The notes below the pieces were generated by a model that worked only from the letters and a program-made list of their open reading frames with translations, made no database searches and was not told the origin of the DNA. From Massariosphaeria phaeospora (Eukaryota; Ascomycota; Dothideomycetes; Pleosporales), in contig JAADJZ010000012.1 in assembly GCA_011032825.1 (NCBI GenBank), positions 868,001 through 932,000 on the forward strand: DNA of 64,000 nt, in the 5' to 3' direction. This document shows positions 34,360 to 47,318 of the stretch, piece by piece (the first letter of the stretch is position 1; the number at the start of each line of letters is the position of its first letter). A program made the position numbers and the translations under genes.

Positions 34360-37300
34360 TTATCGACGGTTGAAGTTAAGGTAGCGGGCCTAGAGCCTCG
34401 TCAGTACGGACTCCTTCTGAACTGAATACAAAGGGGCTGAACTTACAGCGAGGAAGAGTATGATCAAATTAGAGCCGATGAAGGCCGTAAAGATACCCAG
34501 ATCCCTCCAGCGGTTGTCGAACGTGTAACCAAGGGGGGTGTAGAACTCGTCGCCCACCTTGTACGCACAGTACTGGCACAGATCGGTTGCGTTGTTGAGC
34601 AAGTACCCAGGAGCGCCGTTTGAAAAGAAATCGGCCATATAGGAGCCGCAGTCCTGACCTTTTGGTGCGTTGAATGTGTTGAATTCTGCAGGCGTGCATT
34701 GCACTGGGCGGTCGTGCAGCTCAGTTACTACCATTCCGGCGATGAGGCGCGTAAAAGGATTCAACTCGTAAAGCCAGACTCTCCAGAACCTGGGAATCTG
34801 CTCAAAACTTGATAAGACGTTAGCAAAGGGTGTGCATGGAGGGGAGGGGTCGAAATTACGGTATTGTCACCCCGCAGAAAAGCGCAAAGATGATGATAAT
34901 GAAAGGGTTGACAAGTGCCGAGATAAAGGGGCTTGGGGTGAGAGCCGCCACCATCTGCCCAAGAGTTACAGAGAAGATCTCCGTGATGAATATCATGAAA
35001 AACTGGTAACCTGCACGACTACTATCGCTGTTTAAGCCGGGTATCTATAGCTATTAGTATACGAAATCCATTTGGGGGGATACATGTTGAGAAGGATACA
35101 TACGTAGTAGAGGGGTAGGAAGAAGCCTACGCTACATAGGATCGAGTACGGCAGCTCTGCAATAACCATGGAGAGAGCGAAGGGGAAGGTTGTATATGCC
35201 TTCGACATCATCTCCCGGAAAGCTATCATGCGCGAAATAGCGTACTTAGGTTCGACCTTTGGCTTGGTTAGCAAACCTTGGAATAGGGAGACTGCACGTG
35301 ACAAAATGTCACATTGAGATGAATTGAATTACCTGGGCGAGGATAAGCGCGGGCAGCACTGTCACCTGAAAGATGATGAAGACCCGATACTGTAGACGTG
35401 TTAGCCATGTGTAACGTTGCTCAAAGCCCTGAAAATCATGTCACATGATAAGGCTTAGTCATTAGACCCAACTTCCTCCACCTCTTTGGACTTGTGGTAC
35501 GTTGATGTATCCCACACACAACGTTACGCTTGTTTCGTGATACTCTCACAAACGGCAGCTGAAAAGCTGTACAGAAGCAAAAGGATGGATAAAACGTACC
35601 TGTAGAGAGCTGCGACTGTCGTCGAGCTGCAGATACATCAATCCAGTGAGAAGTGCGATAATAACATGGTTGAAAAGGCGGGTGAAGCCGTAATTAGGCG
35701 TCCTCCAAAAGGATAGATTCTGCCGCTTGTTTACGAGCTTGATTTGGTGCCACAGAGGCGTGGCGTACTCCTTTTGCTCTACTGGCTCCACGGCGCCAAC
35801 TTCTGCAATGCGCGTTTGCTTGATCTGGAGGATCTCTTGCTTGACCTCGGCAAACTCGTCGGACTCCACCCAGACGTCGGCCCAATCCTTACTGCCAATG
35901 CGTGGAGTTGAGCCCGCACCGATAGCGTCCAGCATCCACTCGGCCGGATTGGCGTCAGGAGGGCATTCGGCACCGTGACGATGGAAGTAGTCGATCAACA
36001 CGTGAGCGTCCTTGCCGATATCTCCAAAGTAGACGCACTGGCCACCCCGTTGGAGTAGTAAGAGACGGTCGAAGTTTTCGAAAAGGGCTGAGTTCGGCTG
36101 GTGGATCGTGCACAAAATGGCTTGGCCAGCGGCGGCTAGCTTACGTAAGAAACGAACAATATTGAAGGCACTCTGTGAATCCAATCCAGAAGTAGGTTCA
36201 TCAAGGAAGAGTAGGAGTTCCGGCTTGGCAGCCAGCTCAACACCGATAGTGACCCGCTTACGTTGCTCAACGGCGAGGCCGGTCTCCGGGTCGCCAATGA
36301 TGGCGTCGGCCATGTCTTCCATCTCTAGTAGCGCGATAACTTCTTCGACATAGGCGTATTTCTCCTCCTGGGGCGTTTCAAAAGGCTGACGTAAATCGGC
36401 GGAAAAACGAAGCGCCTCGCGAACCGTCGTTGCCGGCTCGTGAATGTCTAACTGTTCGGCATACGCGGTGCCCCTCTGGAATCCAACTAGAACCATGTTA
36501 GCGTCTGGACATGAAGCTGGAGGATCAAACTATCAGACGAAACATAGGCTACGTACCTCCAGGGAGTTTTCCATCGATCAGCTTATCTCCACCGATCACG
36601 CCAACATTCTTACGTGCGGCGAGGACATCGAGCAAAGTGGTTTTTCCAGCACCTGAGGCACCCATAAGAGCTGTGAGCTGCCCGGGCTTAACGAAGCCGA
36701 ATATGTTGTTCAACAAACGTAGCTGCCCGGACGGAACAGGTACATCATAGCAGAGGTCTTCCCAAGTAAGCACGGCTTTGGACGTGATGTTGAGACCAGA
36801 GCTAGCGTCGGTAGTCTCCTCTTTCCGGTTGCGCTTATCTCTTTTGGCACGGAGTTGGGCGTTGAGGTCTTCCCGCTCCTTATTTTCTTTGAGGAAGAAC
36901 GTAACAGTACGCCCACCAGCGCCCCACTTGACGTATTCTCCGAGGAAAGCATTGGCGCACAAGAACGCGACAATCAGCACCATCATGATTCCCCAATTCC
37001 GCCAAAGATCCTTGGGATCGTAGGAGAAGGCCAACTTGATGTAGTCTGTGCCAGAAACAAAGGTCGAGCCTGACTGACTGCCGGGAAGCGTACAGACTTG
37101 TGCGTTGATGTCGTCGTACCCATTTCCAGATGGAATGAGAGCATTCCCGTCGCATGTGAGATCTATCCGCTGGAATTCATTCATCATCAAGGCACTGAAG
37201 CCCAGTCCTAAGGCGTTGACTGCGAGTGGAAGAGTTAGCAAAGGGAGTACCACAAACGATCACTGGAGTACGGAGCATACCCCCCATACTACTACCGTGA

Positions 37301-39648
37301 TGTCAACTGGAGGTTGCGATGTGACGCTCGGGCCACTAGCTCTCGCCTAGTTTAGCGGCACTTGGCAGACCCATATTTCCAGTTGACATCTCGAGATAGC
37401 CGAGGGCTCAAGTCTCAGGGGTATCAAAACTTACCATAGAAGATCCAGCGCAGCCAGACCTGCGACGATTGCCACTGAATCAGATAACCCGATGTCAGAA
37501 CAAAGAGCGTAATGATCGTGGCGGCGAGCCTGATCGCGACATCGAAGTCTGGACATAGGCAGCCCACGGTCCTAAAGAAGAGCGTCATAGCCAAGTAGCC
37601 GGTCGTGATCATAAGGAAGAAGGTGAAGAACGCTCCAGCGTCGCGGACCAGGCCAGTCATGAAGTAGACAATGACAGAGAACACAAAGATCTGTGCAGCA
37701 CTGAAGAGAAGGTCGACGCCAATCTGGGCGATCCAGAGCGCTGACGGCCTGTGAAAAGCGTAGCTCCTATGCTTGTTAACTATAGGCCTGCCCAGCATCG
37801 TGCTTGCTAGCTCGGAGAATGCCTGGAATGCGTTGAAGAGGAGTGCTATGAATAGTACACCTCCTCTCGTGAAGGCTCCGGCACTCGTTTCTGGAAGATT
37901 TAGCCACACCGTGCCGGTCACGATGGCGATAACAATAGAGGTTATCCAGGAGACCACTAGACCGAACTTGTCTTGCCATTTGAGAAGGAACCGCGCAAAG
38001 TCAGTCGGACGTCTAGCTTCATTGAGTTATAGCGCTTACTTACCTGGCGTTGCGCAAGTGCCCATAGTTGCAAATAGAAAGGAATGGCGTAGACGGATCT
38101 CTTCGAAGCATGGCGTTTGCTCTCTGTGACCGCAGTTTCGAACTCTTCGTAGACGTGCTTCTCTTCAGTCATCCGGTTGTTGTACTCTGCCATTTCCGCG
38201 TCGTTGCGGGCGGCAATGTCTGAATTATTGAAAGCTTCGGCAAGGCCTTCCGGGGTGGAGGGAACATCTTTCTCGCTGCGTCCTAATCTATACTCGCGCT
38301 CAAACGGATCGGTGCAGCCAGTGAGGTAATCTGGGCTGGTTTGCCGTGGCTTCTCAAGAAACCCAAGTCCTTCGAAGTAGGCTCGAGCCTCCTTCGCAGG
38401 GCCGAAATACACCTGACGTCCGCTATCAATGACCAAGACTTTGTCGAACACGTTGTAGATATTCTCAGAGGCCTGGTAGAGCGACACAAAGGTGGTGGTC
38501 TTGTAAATATTCGTGAGAACCCTCAGCGATCGCGCATAGTCGACGGCAGTGGAGGCATCGAGGCCGCGCGTCGAGTTATCCCAGCTGTATACGCTCGCAC
38601 CAGTGATCATGGTCTCCGCGATAGATACTCGCTTGCGCTCACCTCCAGAGATGCCGCGCACGAACGGGTTGCCGACAATCGTATTCGCGGTGTGAGTAAT
38701 GTTGAACATGCGCAGCATCAAATCGATCACCTTCTCTTTAAAGTCCTTGCGGCTCAGGCCTGCAGGCCGCTTGCCAGGGACTTTCGTCTCGAGCGCAAAA
38801 TCCAGCGTTTGCTTGACGGTGAGTGTAGGATGATGGTTTTCCTCTTCCTCGCAGTACACTGCCTCACCGCGATAACGTTTCTCGAAGAGGTCGCTGTCGA
38901 AGGGCCCGTATTGTACCTTGCCGCCAATATTGGTATAGCCGTAGCGTTGATTTGCTATCACCTTGAGGAAAGTTGTGCAACCGGATCCAGGCCTGCCCAG
39001 GACAAGCACCATCTCTCCAGGTTTGGCAACACCCTTGAAGTCCTTGAGGATGTCGAACTCTTTGCCCTTCTTGCCTACGCCGAGTAGAGACTTGCATGTT
39101 TCGTATACGTTGAAGAATGAGACAAATGCGTCGGGAAAGGTTTTCGCGTAGTTTTTCACCCCACCAATGCCACTTACCGTGAGGCCGTCCCACGCAACGC
39201 CGATTCGCTTCGATTTGATGCCTGCCGCCTCTTCTTCGTCGCGGTTACCCCTCAGTACCGATGCAAGGTCGAAGGGCTCTTCGGATGACGACTCGGACTC
39301 AACGGCCTTTTCTACATCGGCGGCTCCTTGTTCTTTTCGACTGGGCCGGCTCTGGGCACGGCTGAGCCTGCGCGAGATGTGGCTGGTGCGTGACAGTTCT
39401 CTATTCAGTTCTGCGAAATCGGACTCGGCGCGGCGCACATCGACGCCACCACTCGGGTTGGTAAGACCTTTCTCGTGGTAATTTCCAGAGGAATGCGCCG
39501 TGTTGTCGCTGCTCGAGGTACTGGCGCGGTCGTGCTCTTTGTTGTGGGCGCGCTCGGGGTGGATTGCTTCGAAAGTGGTACTTGCGGTGGTTCCCTCGGT
39601 TCCATCGCGCATGGCGGAGTAGTTGAGCAGGGTGTTGGGGTTCTCCAT
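34360..39648 (-). CDS. PDR-type (ABCG) full-size ABC transporter
   Basis: Plasma-membrane multidrug efflux pump with (NBD-TMD)x2 layout. Exons (minus): 38044-39648, 37435-37990, 36557-37219, 35600-36486, 35333-35389, 35104-35256, 34860-35044, 34447-34807, 34360-34389; 1498 residues. NBD1 shows the fungal degenerate Walker [11 protein letters not shown], signature [16 protein letters not shown] and [13 protein letters not shown]2 has canonical Walker [15 protein letters not shown], signature [15 protein letters not shown] and [14 protein letters not shown] signatures include [24 protein letters not shown] and [22 protein letters not shown], with a Cys-rich extracellular loop near the end, and the C-terminus RYLNFNRR. 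Start ATG at 39648. Odd point: the first intron lacks a canonical AG where homology places its end (see findings). Confidence 0.9.
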
Positions 39649-42600
39649 GATGCAGCCGGGTGGGGCGAAGCACTCCTCGGGTCGATTGACGGAGCCCACT
39701 TCAATGCGCGCGCACTGGTGAAGATGAAGAGGGGAGAAACAAATCCGAGACTGTATACGAGCGAACAAACAACAACAAGGAGGAGGGCGACGGAACTTTT
39801 ATTAAAAGTCGAGTCAAGGGCTTAAGTCCGGCAGTGGATCTACAGGCCTTCCGGGCGCCCGCTAAGCCGGTTCGAGCTCGGGCAATGGTGTAATTTGAGA
39901 GTATTCTTCAGCGGACGATTCTGACGGCTTTATTTTTGTCCCGCGCTCCACGCCACTAGCGGATTCGACTCACAGTGAGCATGTCTGCATATAAGCGGCA
40001 GTCTGATTCACTGACGGGATTTGGGCGCTGCGTTGTCGCGACGGCGTTTGCGCCTGCCAGTCTGTGACGCACCTGCCGCATGGCCGACCTCGTACCGAGC
40101 TGCACCTGCCGAGCTGCACCTGCCACGCCGACGACGGCCGCCCTTTCCCCATCCCCATGCCACGCCCGCCGGCTGTTCACTGCGTTTGCCCATCCGCACA
40201 GGAGCCCCCTGCCAGCGGCCGCCTCAGCACTTCCCGCACCCAACACGTCCACCCGTTTGATCATACACACCTAACATGTTCACCATGCCTTTCTGATCAC
40301 TCGCGGGTCGGGAGGTCTGCGGGGCCCGACGCCGAAATGCCCAGCGCGGGATGGTGGTGAGCCCCACCAGTCCGCGGCTCCAGTTTGTCAGCGCGGCCTC
40401 CCGAGAAGACCGATGATGCCAGATAACGCTCGCTCTCGCACTATATCTCTGTTTCGAGTACAAGAACACAGCCGTCAGCGCCGGACGAGTTCGAATGAAT
40501 AGGTGTTCGATGCCTGTGAGGTACCACACGTGGCATACTGGTTGACATGACTGTATGAAGATGCGCCCGCGGGCATGCCAGTTTGCGCACGGCCAGTATC
40601 TGCGCCGGTCGCGCCTTCCGCCGCTACTGAATGCGGTCGTTGCGCTTGGCGTCTATTGTCTATTAGTATCTATGACTCACTTCCATTCACTTGCTCACTT
40701 CAAGAGCACCTTGTGCCGCTCTTGTTGCGCTGCAAAAAGGGCGAAACTTGCAAAGACAGCCCTTTGTTGACTCATACCTCTGCGCGCTCCTTTGACCTGC
40801 ATACTGTTCATGCAAACGTCATCTCTTTCCGCACCAGCAGTTACTAACGTTATGTCTGCTCTCGTCGTCTGCTAACGTCATGTCTGCTAACGTTATCCTC
40901 GCCGAAGGTACCGTCTCTCTAGGTGCTCGATGACACACTGACATGGTCACCACGGTCCACGACACGCTGCCGGCCTTTTCGGTCGTCTTCCGAAAGAGCA
41001 ATTCCCGGATACGCTGGTTCCGACCAGCCGTGGAGTCTAGACAGAACTTAACGTTCCGAATGTCGTTGTCGGGCTTTGACATTGTTCCGCTCCGTCCTAC
41101 TCAATCCCGCCCGGCATCGGATTAGGTATCGCTTCCTCGGCCTGGCATCGCATCTCTGTCTGGATTTCGGTGGGGGTCATCTTCCCGCGTGTTTCATAAC
41201 CTACGGATCTCGTTGTCGTCCAGCGGTCCGAGACGTAACGACACCCGCCGTGATACGACCATCAGACTCCTCGCATCATCATGATAAGCATTCCTGTCTG
41301 GCTGTACACTACATGACTATACTACCTACGAGAACCGGATTGACTCACTTCCTACTATTCTTAGCCGCACGACTCATATTCGCAGGTGCAGCTTGCCGCC
41401 GCATAAGCCATCGCAGGACTCATCCCTGAAAGCATCTTAGACCATTCTCGCCAATTCGCTTCTTTCAAAAGAGCCCAATAGCGCAAGAGTATTGTTACGA
41501 GCTATACGGAGTGGACATCGCGAAGCTTGGCAGGCAGACGGGCCTGATCGCTAATTTGCGGTTGCTAAACGTCCCCGTTGTTCGGCTATCACGCCCAACA
41601 GCTTTGCGATGCTAGAATCCGCAAGCAAGTAGAGGCGACGCGGTGTCATGTGCCAGCGCGGCAGCGAGGCAGCAGGTGAAGGTTTATTATTAGAGATGTT
41701 ACTGCGCACGCGACGAGGCAGACTCACACTGATGAACTCACGGCAAAGCTCAAGTTCTTCGCATTTGAGTCTTTCACTATACGAAAGGCAGTATATCAAG
41801 GGAACCCTATGGCCCTCTCTTCTACTCAATACATTCTTTCGCAACCGATTTGCTTCGGGCTCTTCAACTTCAACTGCTGCGTCCAAACCCGAACTCCACA
41901 TTATATCAAAGAACACCATCATGATTCCACCAATCCGCTTTGCACCCTTTCAAGTCACCAGTGTGCCATCACCAGGTGGAGACAATCAGCATCCGTTCAC
42001 TCAACCGCAAACGTCAACCCCAGCATCGTCCAATACGGGTTCGAATTCGAATACAACAAATTCTACGACCACCAGCCCGCAGAACGGGAAGTAGTCAAGT
42101 GGATGCCACTTGAACAAACCCGGGATGAAATGCCGTTACCGAATTCTACCAGGCCGATATGTATGCTTCCGAATCTTGAAGTTACCCATTTCGCGCAATA
42201 ACCGGCATAGTAGACTACACTGCCACCGCCTCATCGCTCGCTTTGCTAGTTCAATACTACTCTCGTTAATGGCGGACTTACCCTTTATTCGTGTCGGATT
42301 GTAAGAGACGGATTACGAAGTACGCAGAACACGGCTCTACAATGGTCGCTGAGAAATTGGGGTCTGAATTTGCTGGATTTCCTATCGATCGCTAGATACC
42401 AGTTTACATAGACCCCACTTGCATCTATACTCCTTTACTCATACCCGCGAATAGTCTTGCACCATCTTTCATCTTTTCTTTTGTCTTAATATACCTACAC
42501 AATATATCCTCAAATCATCCCGCACAGCAGCGGGTCACCACAGTATGTCACCACCCCCCTGCCCCACTTCGCCCCCATCCGCTTCACCGGTTGGTTTGCA

Positions 42601-43977
42601 TGCAGCAACCTCGTCTCCATACCCTCGGTGGCACCGAACACCGAATACATGGGTTAGGCAGACGTCAGGTACACGAGATGGCTGCCTTGTCGATGTCTTC
42701 TTTCCCTCTCTACGTGCTTACAACCAATCCCAAATCCTGGGGGACAGCTCCAGCTCTCACGACCGTTCGTACCGACTACCATAGGCAGTGGACATTAATG
42801 CGAACAAGCCGCAGCTAGGATAACGCCGACGTTGGACCCCTCGTAAAGGAGGTCCTCATCCTTGTATCCCGAGCAGCGGTAGACGTGTGGGATAGTGTTG
42901 AGAAGATAGATGCGAGCCATACGGACGTTAACGCCAGTCCACTTTCGTCCATCCAGCGAAGTTTTACAACTACCTCGTGTTATTCCGCAACACGTCAACA
43001 TTCTCCCTCACAACCACGCCGCCATTTCTACACCCACAGTTACACTAACTCAAATAGCCCTGCGTACATCGCTTACCCCGACCTGCCTGCCCCTACCCAG
43101 CAGCGTGCGCGTCCTACCCGTCACCCAGCCCCTCTGTGTACGTAACAGCTGCACCCAGACGACTGGCCCCCCGAAGCACTGGTTTGAGATCTGTGTGATA
43201 CTAGCCAACGGCATCAACATGTTCAGAAGGCTGAGAACTAGTTTGGATCCCACACCCGACTGTCGGATATACTTACGATATACGCTGAACGTTCGCAGCG
43301 AGCGGTCTGTCCCATGCTCCAACGACGAAGCTTCTGTAATCACTCTTCTTTGCTCGATCCCGCCAACAGCATGTCCGAGCCGACATGGGCGCTACTAGCG
43401 TTCGCGGATAGAGATGGTACGATAGGGACATGAGACAATAAGAGGCCATTCGCATAGCAACCCCCTCACTCCCAGCCCCCAGCCCCCAAACCCAACACCA
43501 GGCCCAACGCCCTCCCATATATCCAATCGAGTACAAATGGCATCCACCATACGCGATCCACACACACAGCGCCAGAGACACCAGGTTTTGCAGAGAGCGA
43601 GTTGCAAAAATGCCAATTGAACCATTCATCCCAATCCATACTCATCAATATACATACATCCATAACCGAAAACCCAACATCACACTATGGATCAAACAAA
43701 GTCGAGGGGACAAGTTCCAAGGAAAAGACTGAGGGACAGACAGACTGTGGACGAGGCCAAGGACCACCTACAGCAACGAGCAACCAGCAAAAAGAGAAAG
43801 GACATGCTCTCCAGATCCCAAACGCCTTGCTCGCAAAAAAGCCGTCAGACCCAGAACTCGGATATATGTAGAGAAAAGGAAACACCGAAAACACTCCGTC
43901 GCATGAAACCATCACCTCGTTTTTCCAGCTTTTCCACACCAGATAGACTGACTCTACTGCTTTCTTTTCACACTTTT
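39649..43977. other. 4.3-kb region without a supported gene
   Basis: The largest gene-free stretch here. It begins as the ABC transporter promoter (39649-40500, GC-rich) and continues with mixed sequence. Short imperfect tandem copies of ctaacgt(t/c)atgtctg lie at 40848-40906. The small frame ending at 42094 (from ATG at 41921) codes a 57-residue Thr/Asn/Ser-rich peptide with no support. No element copy or RNA gene was recognised. Confidence 0.5.
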
Positions 43978-46012
43978 TCAGTTCTTCTCTCCAAAAGAGC
44001 CACTCATCCCCGCGCCCTTCTCGCCCTCCACCCATCGTCCACTCCCACTCGACTCCCCAGCCATACTGCCCCGCTCTCCATCCTCGCCCCGCCTGCCCAT
44101 GCGCTCCAGCCACGCCTCCGCACTCTGCACCGTGCCATCCACGACCGTCGTGATCTGCCCAATCATATCGAGGCCCTCTTTGGCGAACGCCAGCATGCGA
44201 TTCGCGCCGCGCACCTCCTCGCCCTGGGCCTCGCCCGTGCTGCGGCTCGCCGACTGCCAGCGCTGCGGCACCGAGAGCAGCTGCGTGCGCACGACTTGGC
44301 TGGCGTTCTGCGGGAGCGCGCCGCCAGTGTAACGCGACACGGAGTGCACGACAGATTGGAGCGTTGTCCAGATGTCTGAAGAGAGCGTCTTCATGCGGTC
44401 GGCGATTTGGCGGACGCGGGGGTCCGTTGATAGTTTCCCGTCGGGGTTGTGCGAGACGGATTTGGAATCCGAAGGCGTGTTAGGGTTTCGCAGCGCCGAC
44501 TCGTATTCTTCGAGGACGAGGCTGAGGGCGCGCATTACGGCGTCGATGTGCTTTGTGGCGCTGCGCAGCAGCCGCAGGCAGAGTTTGAGCGACTTGAGCG
44601 AGGCGTCGGAGAGCGCGACGCCGAGGCCTGAGGTCGTCATTATGAGCTGCGTGGACCATGTCACTCTGCGGTCCTGTTGTTGGGAATTTGATGCGTGAGG
44701 CTTCTCTTCTCTGCTTTCGAGGGCAGGATCGATGACTACGACGGCGCTCTCTTCGTATTTGGGCGATCGATGGTCGTCGTATGCCGGGAGGGAATCAGCG
44801 TACGACGACTGCGAGCCGCCACGGGTTCTAGGTGATGCGAAGGCCTCTTCCAAGTCCATGGGGTCTGAGCCAGGGCTCCTGATGCGCGGTCGCTTGCGCG
44901 CCGTGTCTGAGTCGCCTTGTTCGAGATCGCTGGGACGTCGGTGTAAGTCTCCGAGGTACCTCCTCAGGTTCTGTTCCACACCCGTTCGCCGTCCGACGGA
45001 TGACATAGTGTTGACTACTGGCGAGCCGATATTGCGCTCGATGAGTTCGGCGCCGTACTTCACGAAGCGCGGAGAATAGCCCTTTGTGGCGTTGTACGCG
45101 GAGATAGACCCGTTGATGGTGCCGCCGAGCCAGGGGTGGTTCGAGGTAAGCAGGGAGAGAAGAGGTTCGGGTTCGCTGGTCGATTCGCGGGCGGAGAGTG
45201 TGAGGGAACGAGCGGTGGGTGAGCGAGTGAAGTCTGGCCATGGTCAGTATATGAAGTTGGTAAAAGAGCATCGAGCGCTGAGAGCGACGACAGGTCGAAG
45301 TGCCGTGATCTTGTACTTCTAAAAATAGCCGATCGGCCTCAAAAGTGAGGATACACTGCAAGTACCCGCCGACCCACTCCAGGCCGGCGTGCCCATGACA
45401 GTCCTGCAGCACAGAGCCTGTCATGTGCAGTGACCCAGGTCGTCCAAGTATGCGCAATTTCGGTATCCATCCATGTGTGATTGGGACATGGTGTCGCAAC
45501 GCGCAACGGTCTGTCTGAGTTTATGAAATGGAGGACCACCCACCTAAGTTCCCCAATCCGCTCAACGCCTCCGCCGCCAGCCTCACATCTGGGTCATCGA
45601 CGCTCAGTACGCTCAGTTCCCTTCGTCTTCCCAAGTCTTCGCCCGCACTCACGACGCTCGCTGCGCTCGCCGTGTCCATCGGACTTCCCATGTCTATGTC
45701 CGCACTGCCGCGGGACAGCCTCTCCGGCACTCGAGGGAAGGCCGTGCTAGTGAGCGGCGGCAACGGGCCCCATTGCGACGACGCATCGTAGTGTGATTTC
45801 GGACTGAGCTCGATCGAGGACCGGGAGACGTGCGTCCGCGCAGCGGGGATCGAGGGGCGCAAGTCGAGCGATCGAATGCCAGGTAGACGGTCGGTGGGCG
45901 CGCTCGGGAGCGCATGTTTGGGGACGGAGGGCAGATTCAGGCGCAGAGACTCGGGCTCATGTTGGATATACGCCGGCGGCGGCGGTCGTTCCTGTTGTTG
46001 TAAATCCTCCAT
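43978..46012 (-). CDS. opi1: Opi1-type transcriptional repressor of phospholipid synthesis
   Basis: Homologue of yeast Opi1, which senses phosphatidic acid at the ER and represses inositol/phospholipid genes after moving to the nucleus. Exons (minus): 45544-46012 and 43978-45233, 574 residues. N-terminal part: PESLRLNLPSVP, LPGIRSLDL and DPDVRLAAEALSGLGN. The pfam Opi1 core follows: LLSLLTSNHPWLGGTINGS, YNATKGYSPRFVKYGAELIERN, GSPVVNTMSSVGRRTGVE. Then an acidic/basic linker and a helical region (GLGVALSDASLKSLKLCLRLLRSATKHIDAVM) that in relatives binds partners. The intron (45234-45543) is 310 nt, the longest in the window, but splicing in phase 1 reproduces the conserved sequence. Start ATG fits homologues (MEDLQQQ). 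Confidence 0.9.
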
Positions 46013-47318
46013 GGCGGCGGCAGACGGTCGTACCGCGACCAGTCGATGCCACAACTAGTCGAATGCCAATGCCACAATGAAAGGCGGGCCACCCTGTATA
46101 CAAAGCCAAAGATACCTGTTCGCCTTTCCCCACGCACGGCGTGAGATTTTTAGGGCCGAGGGCTCGGGGGTGACGTCTGGGAGGCTCAGGGCCGCGGGGT
46201 CTGCCCAGCGGCAAAGAAACGGCAGTGCGACGATGCGGTGGGCGGTGTGGACGCTCAGTCGTCCTCAGGCATAGCGGCCGCTCTGCAGTGGTGATGGATG
46301 CCGATAGGTGCCGACGAGCGGCATCGCGGGGAATGATGAGGACGACGGGTTGAAGGGGAGGGGATTGCCGCCCCTATGCTGGGGCCTTTCTTCGCGTTCA
46401 CATGGAAGACAGCCCGACTGCCAAACTCTGGAAAGCATGTGACTGGCCTGTGAGCCTGTAGCCGATAACGCCACTTCGCCAAGCGGCGTCTTTGTCCGTT
46501 GTCATAAGCTGGCCGACACCTGGCAACGTATCTGGACATATACCTCCAATGGCCCATTTTTGAGCACCTGAGCATACTCGCGGTAGTCTTTCCCCCCTAT
46601 AGAAAGCTTCTGCTGGCACAAGGATGTCGAGCTGGGTGTCAAGCTGGAGAAACGCCAGTGGGGAGACACGTGCGGACAAGGCTAAGCGAGCCTTACTACT
46701 GCCCCCCACCCTGAAGACATATGTACGATTTCTTCGGTCGGGCTCAATCGTGAAAGGAAATGCCCGGCTAGGTAGTGATATCACAAGCCCCAATGGCTGC
46801 ATGGCAAGATAGTGAACCCTGGACAACTGTCAATCGCGAATCTGCCGATGAATGACGGTTGGTAGTGTCGTCTGATCTACCAATTGTCTGGAACCAACAC
46901 CTTCAATTCCCCGAGAGATATCGCTTGATGACCCACCAAACTGGCCCCGCATGCGCTCCAACAACCTGCAGCCCTGCCGAGATGTCGCTGTTCGCTACGG
47001 CCAAGCTCCGATCCCGGAATAGCATGTGCTTGCCGGCTTTCACATGGTAATCACTGGAGTAGCCAACATTGCTCCCTTATGAGTGATGAACAATAAAAAC
47101 AAAATCACAATAACTAGCTGATCTCAAGAAACAGGGTATGGCCTTTAACCCTGAAGACGCCATATCCAGAAGCCGCCCGTGTCGCCCAACTGGTATATCC
47201 AAATACCTCTATCCGCCAGAGCATCCAACAAGCAAGTCAATATAACCACCTTCCTCTTCATGCACCCCCCAACGAGGATAGGAAATCCAACACACATACA
47301 CCCCAGCTTCAGGAAGTA
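46013..47318. other. Intergenic region upstream of opi1
   Basis: About 1.3 kb. Contains the opi1 promoter and the 3' flank of the exonuclease gene. Open frames are short and motif-free; no repeat copy recognised. Confidence 0.5.

Noticed and set aside
38011..38043. A 31-33 nt intron in the ABC transporter ending at the first TAG
   Set aside because: Too short for a spliceosomal intron and it does not restore the conserved frame.
41648..42201. Overlapping plus-strand frames of 130-148 codons in the gene-poor region
   Set aside because: Two frames overlap with no splice logic or motif to favour either; cannot be supported as a gene.
42545..43398. Plus-strand frames up to 162 codons
   Set aside because: Composition is not protein-like and nothing matches a known fold.
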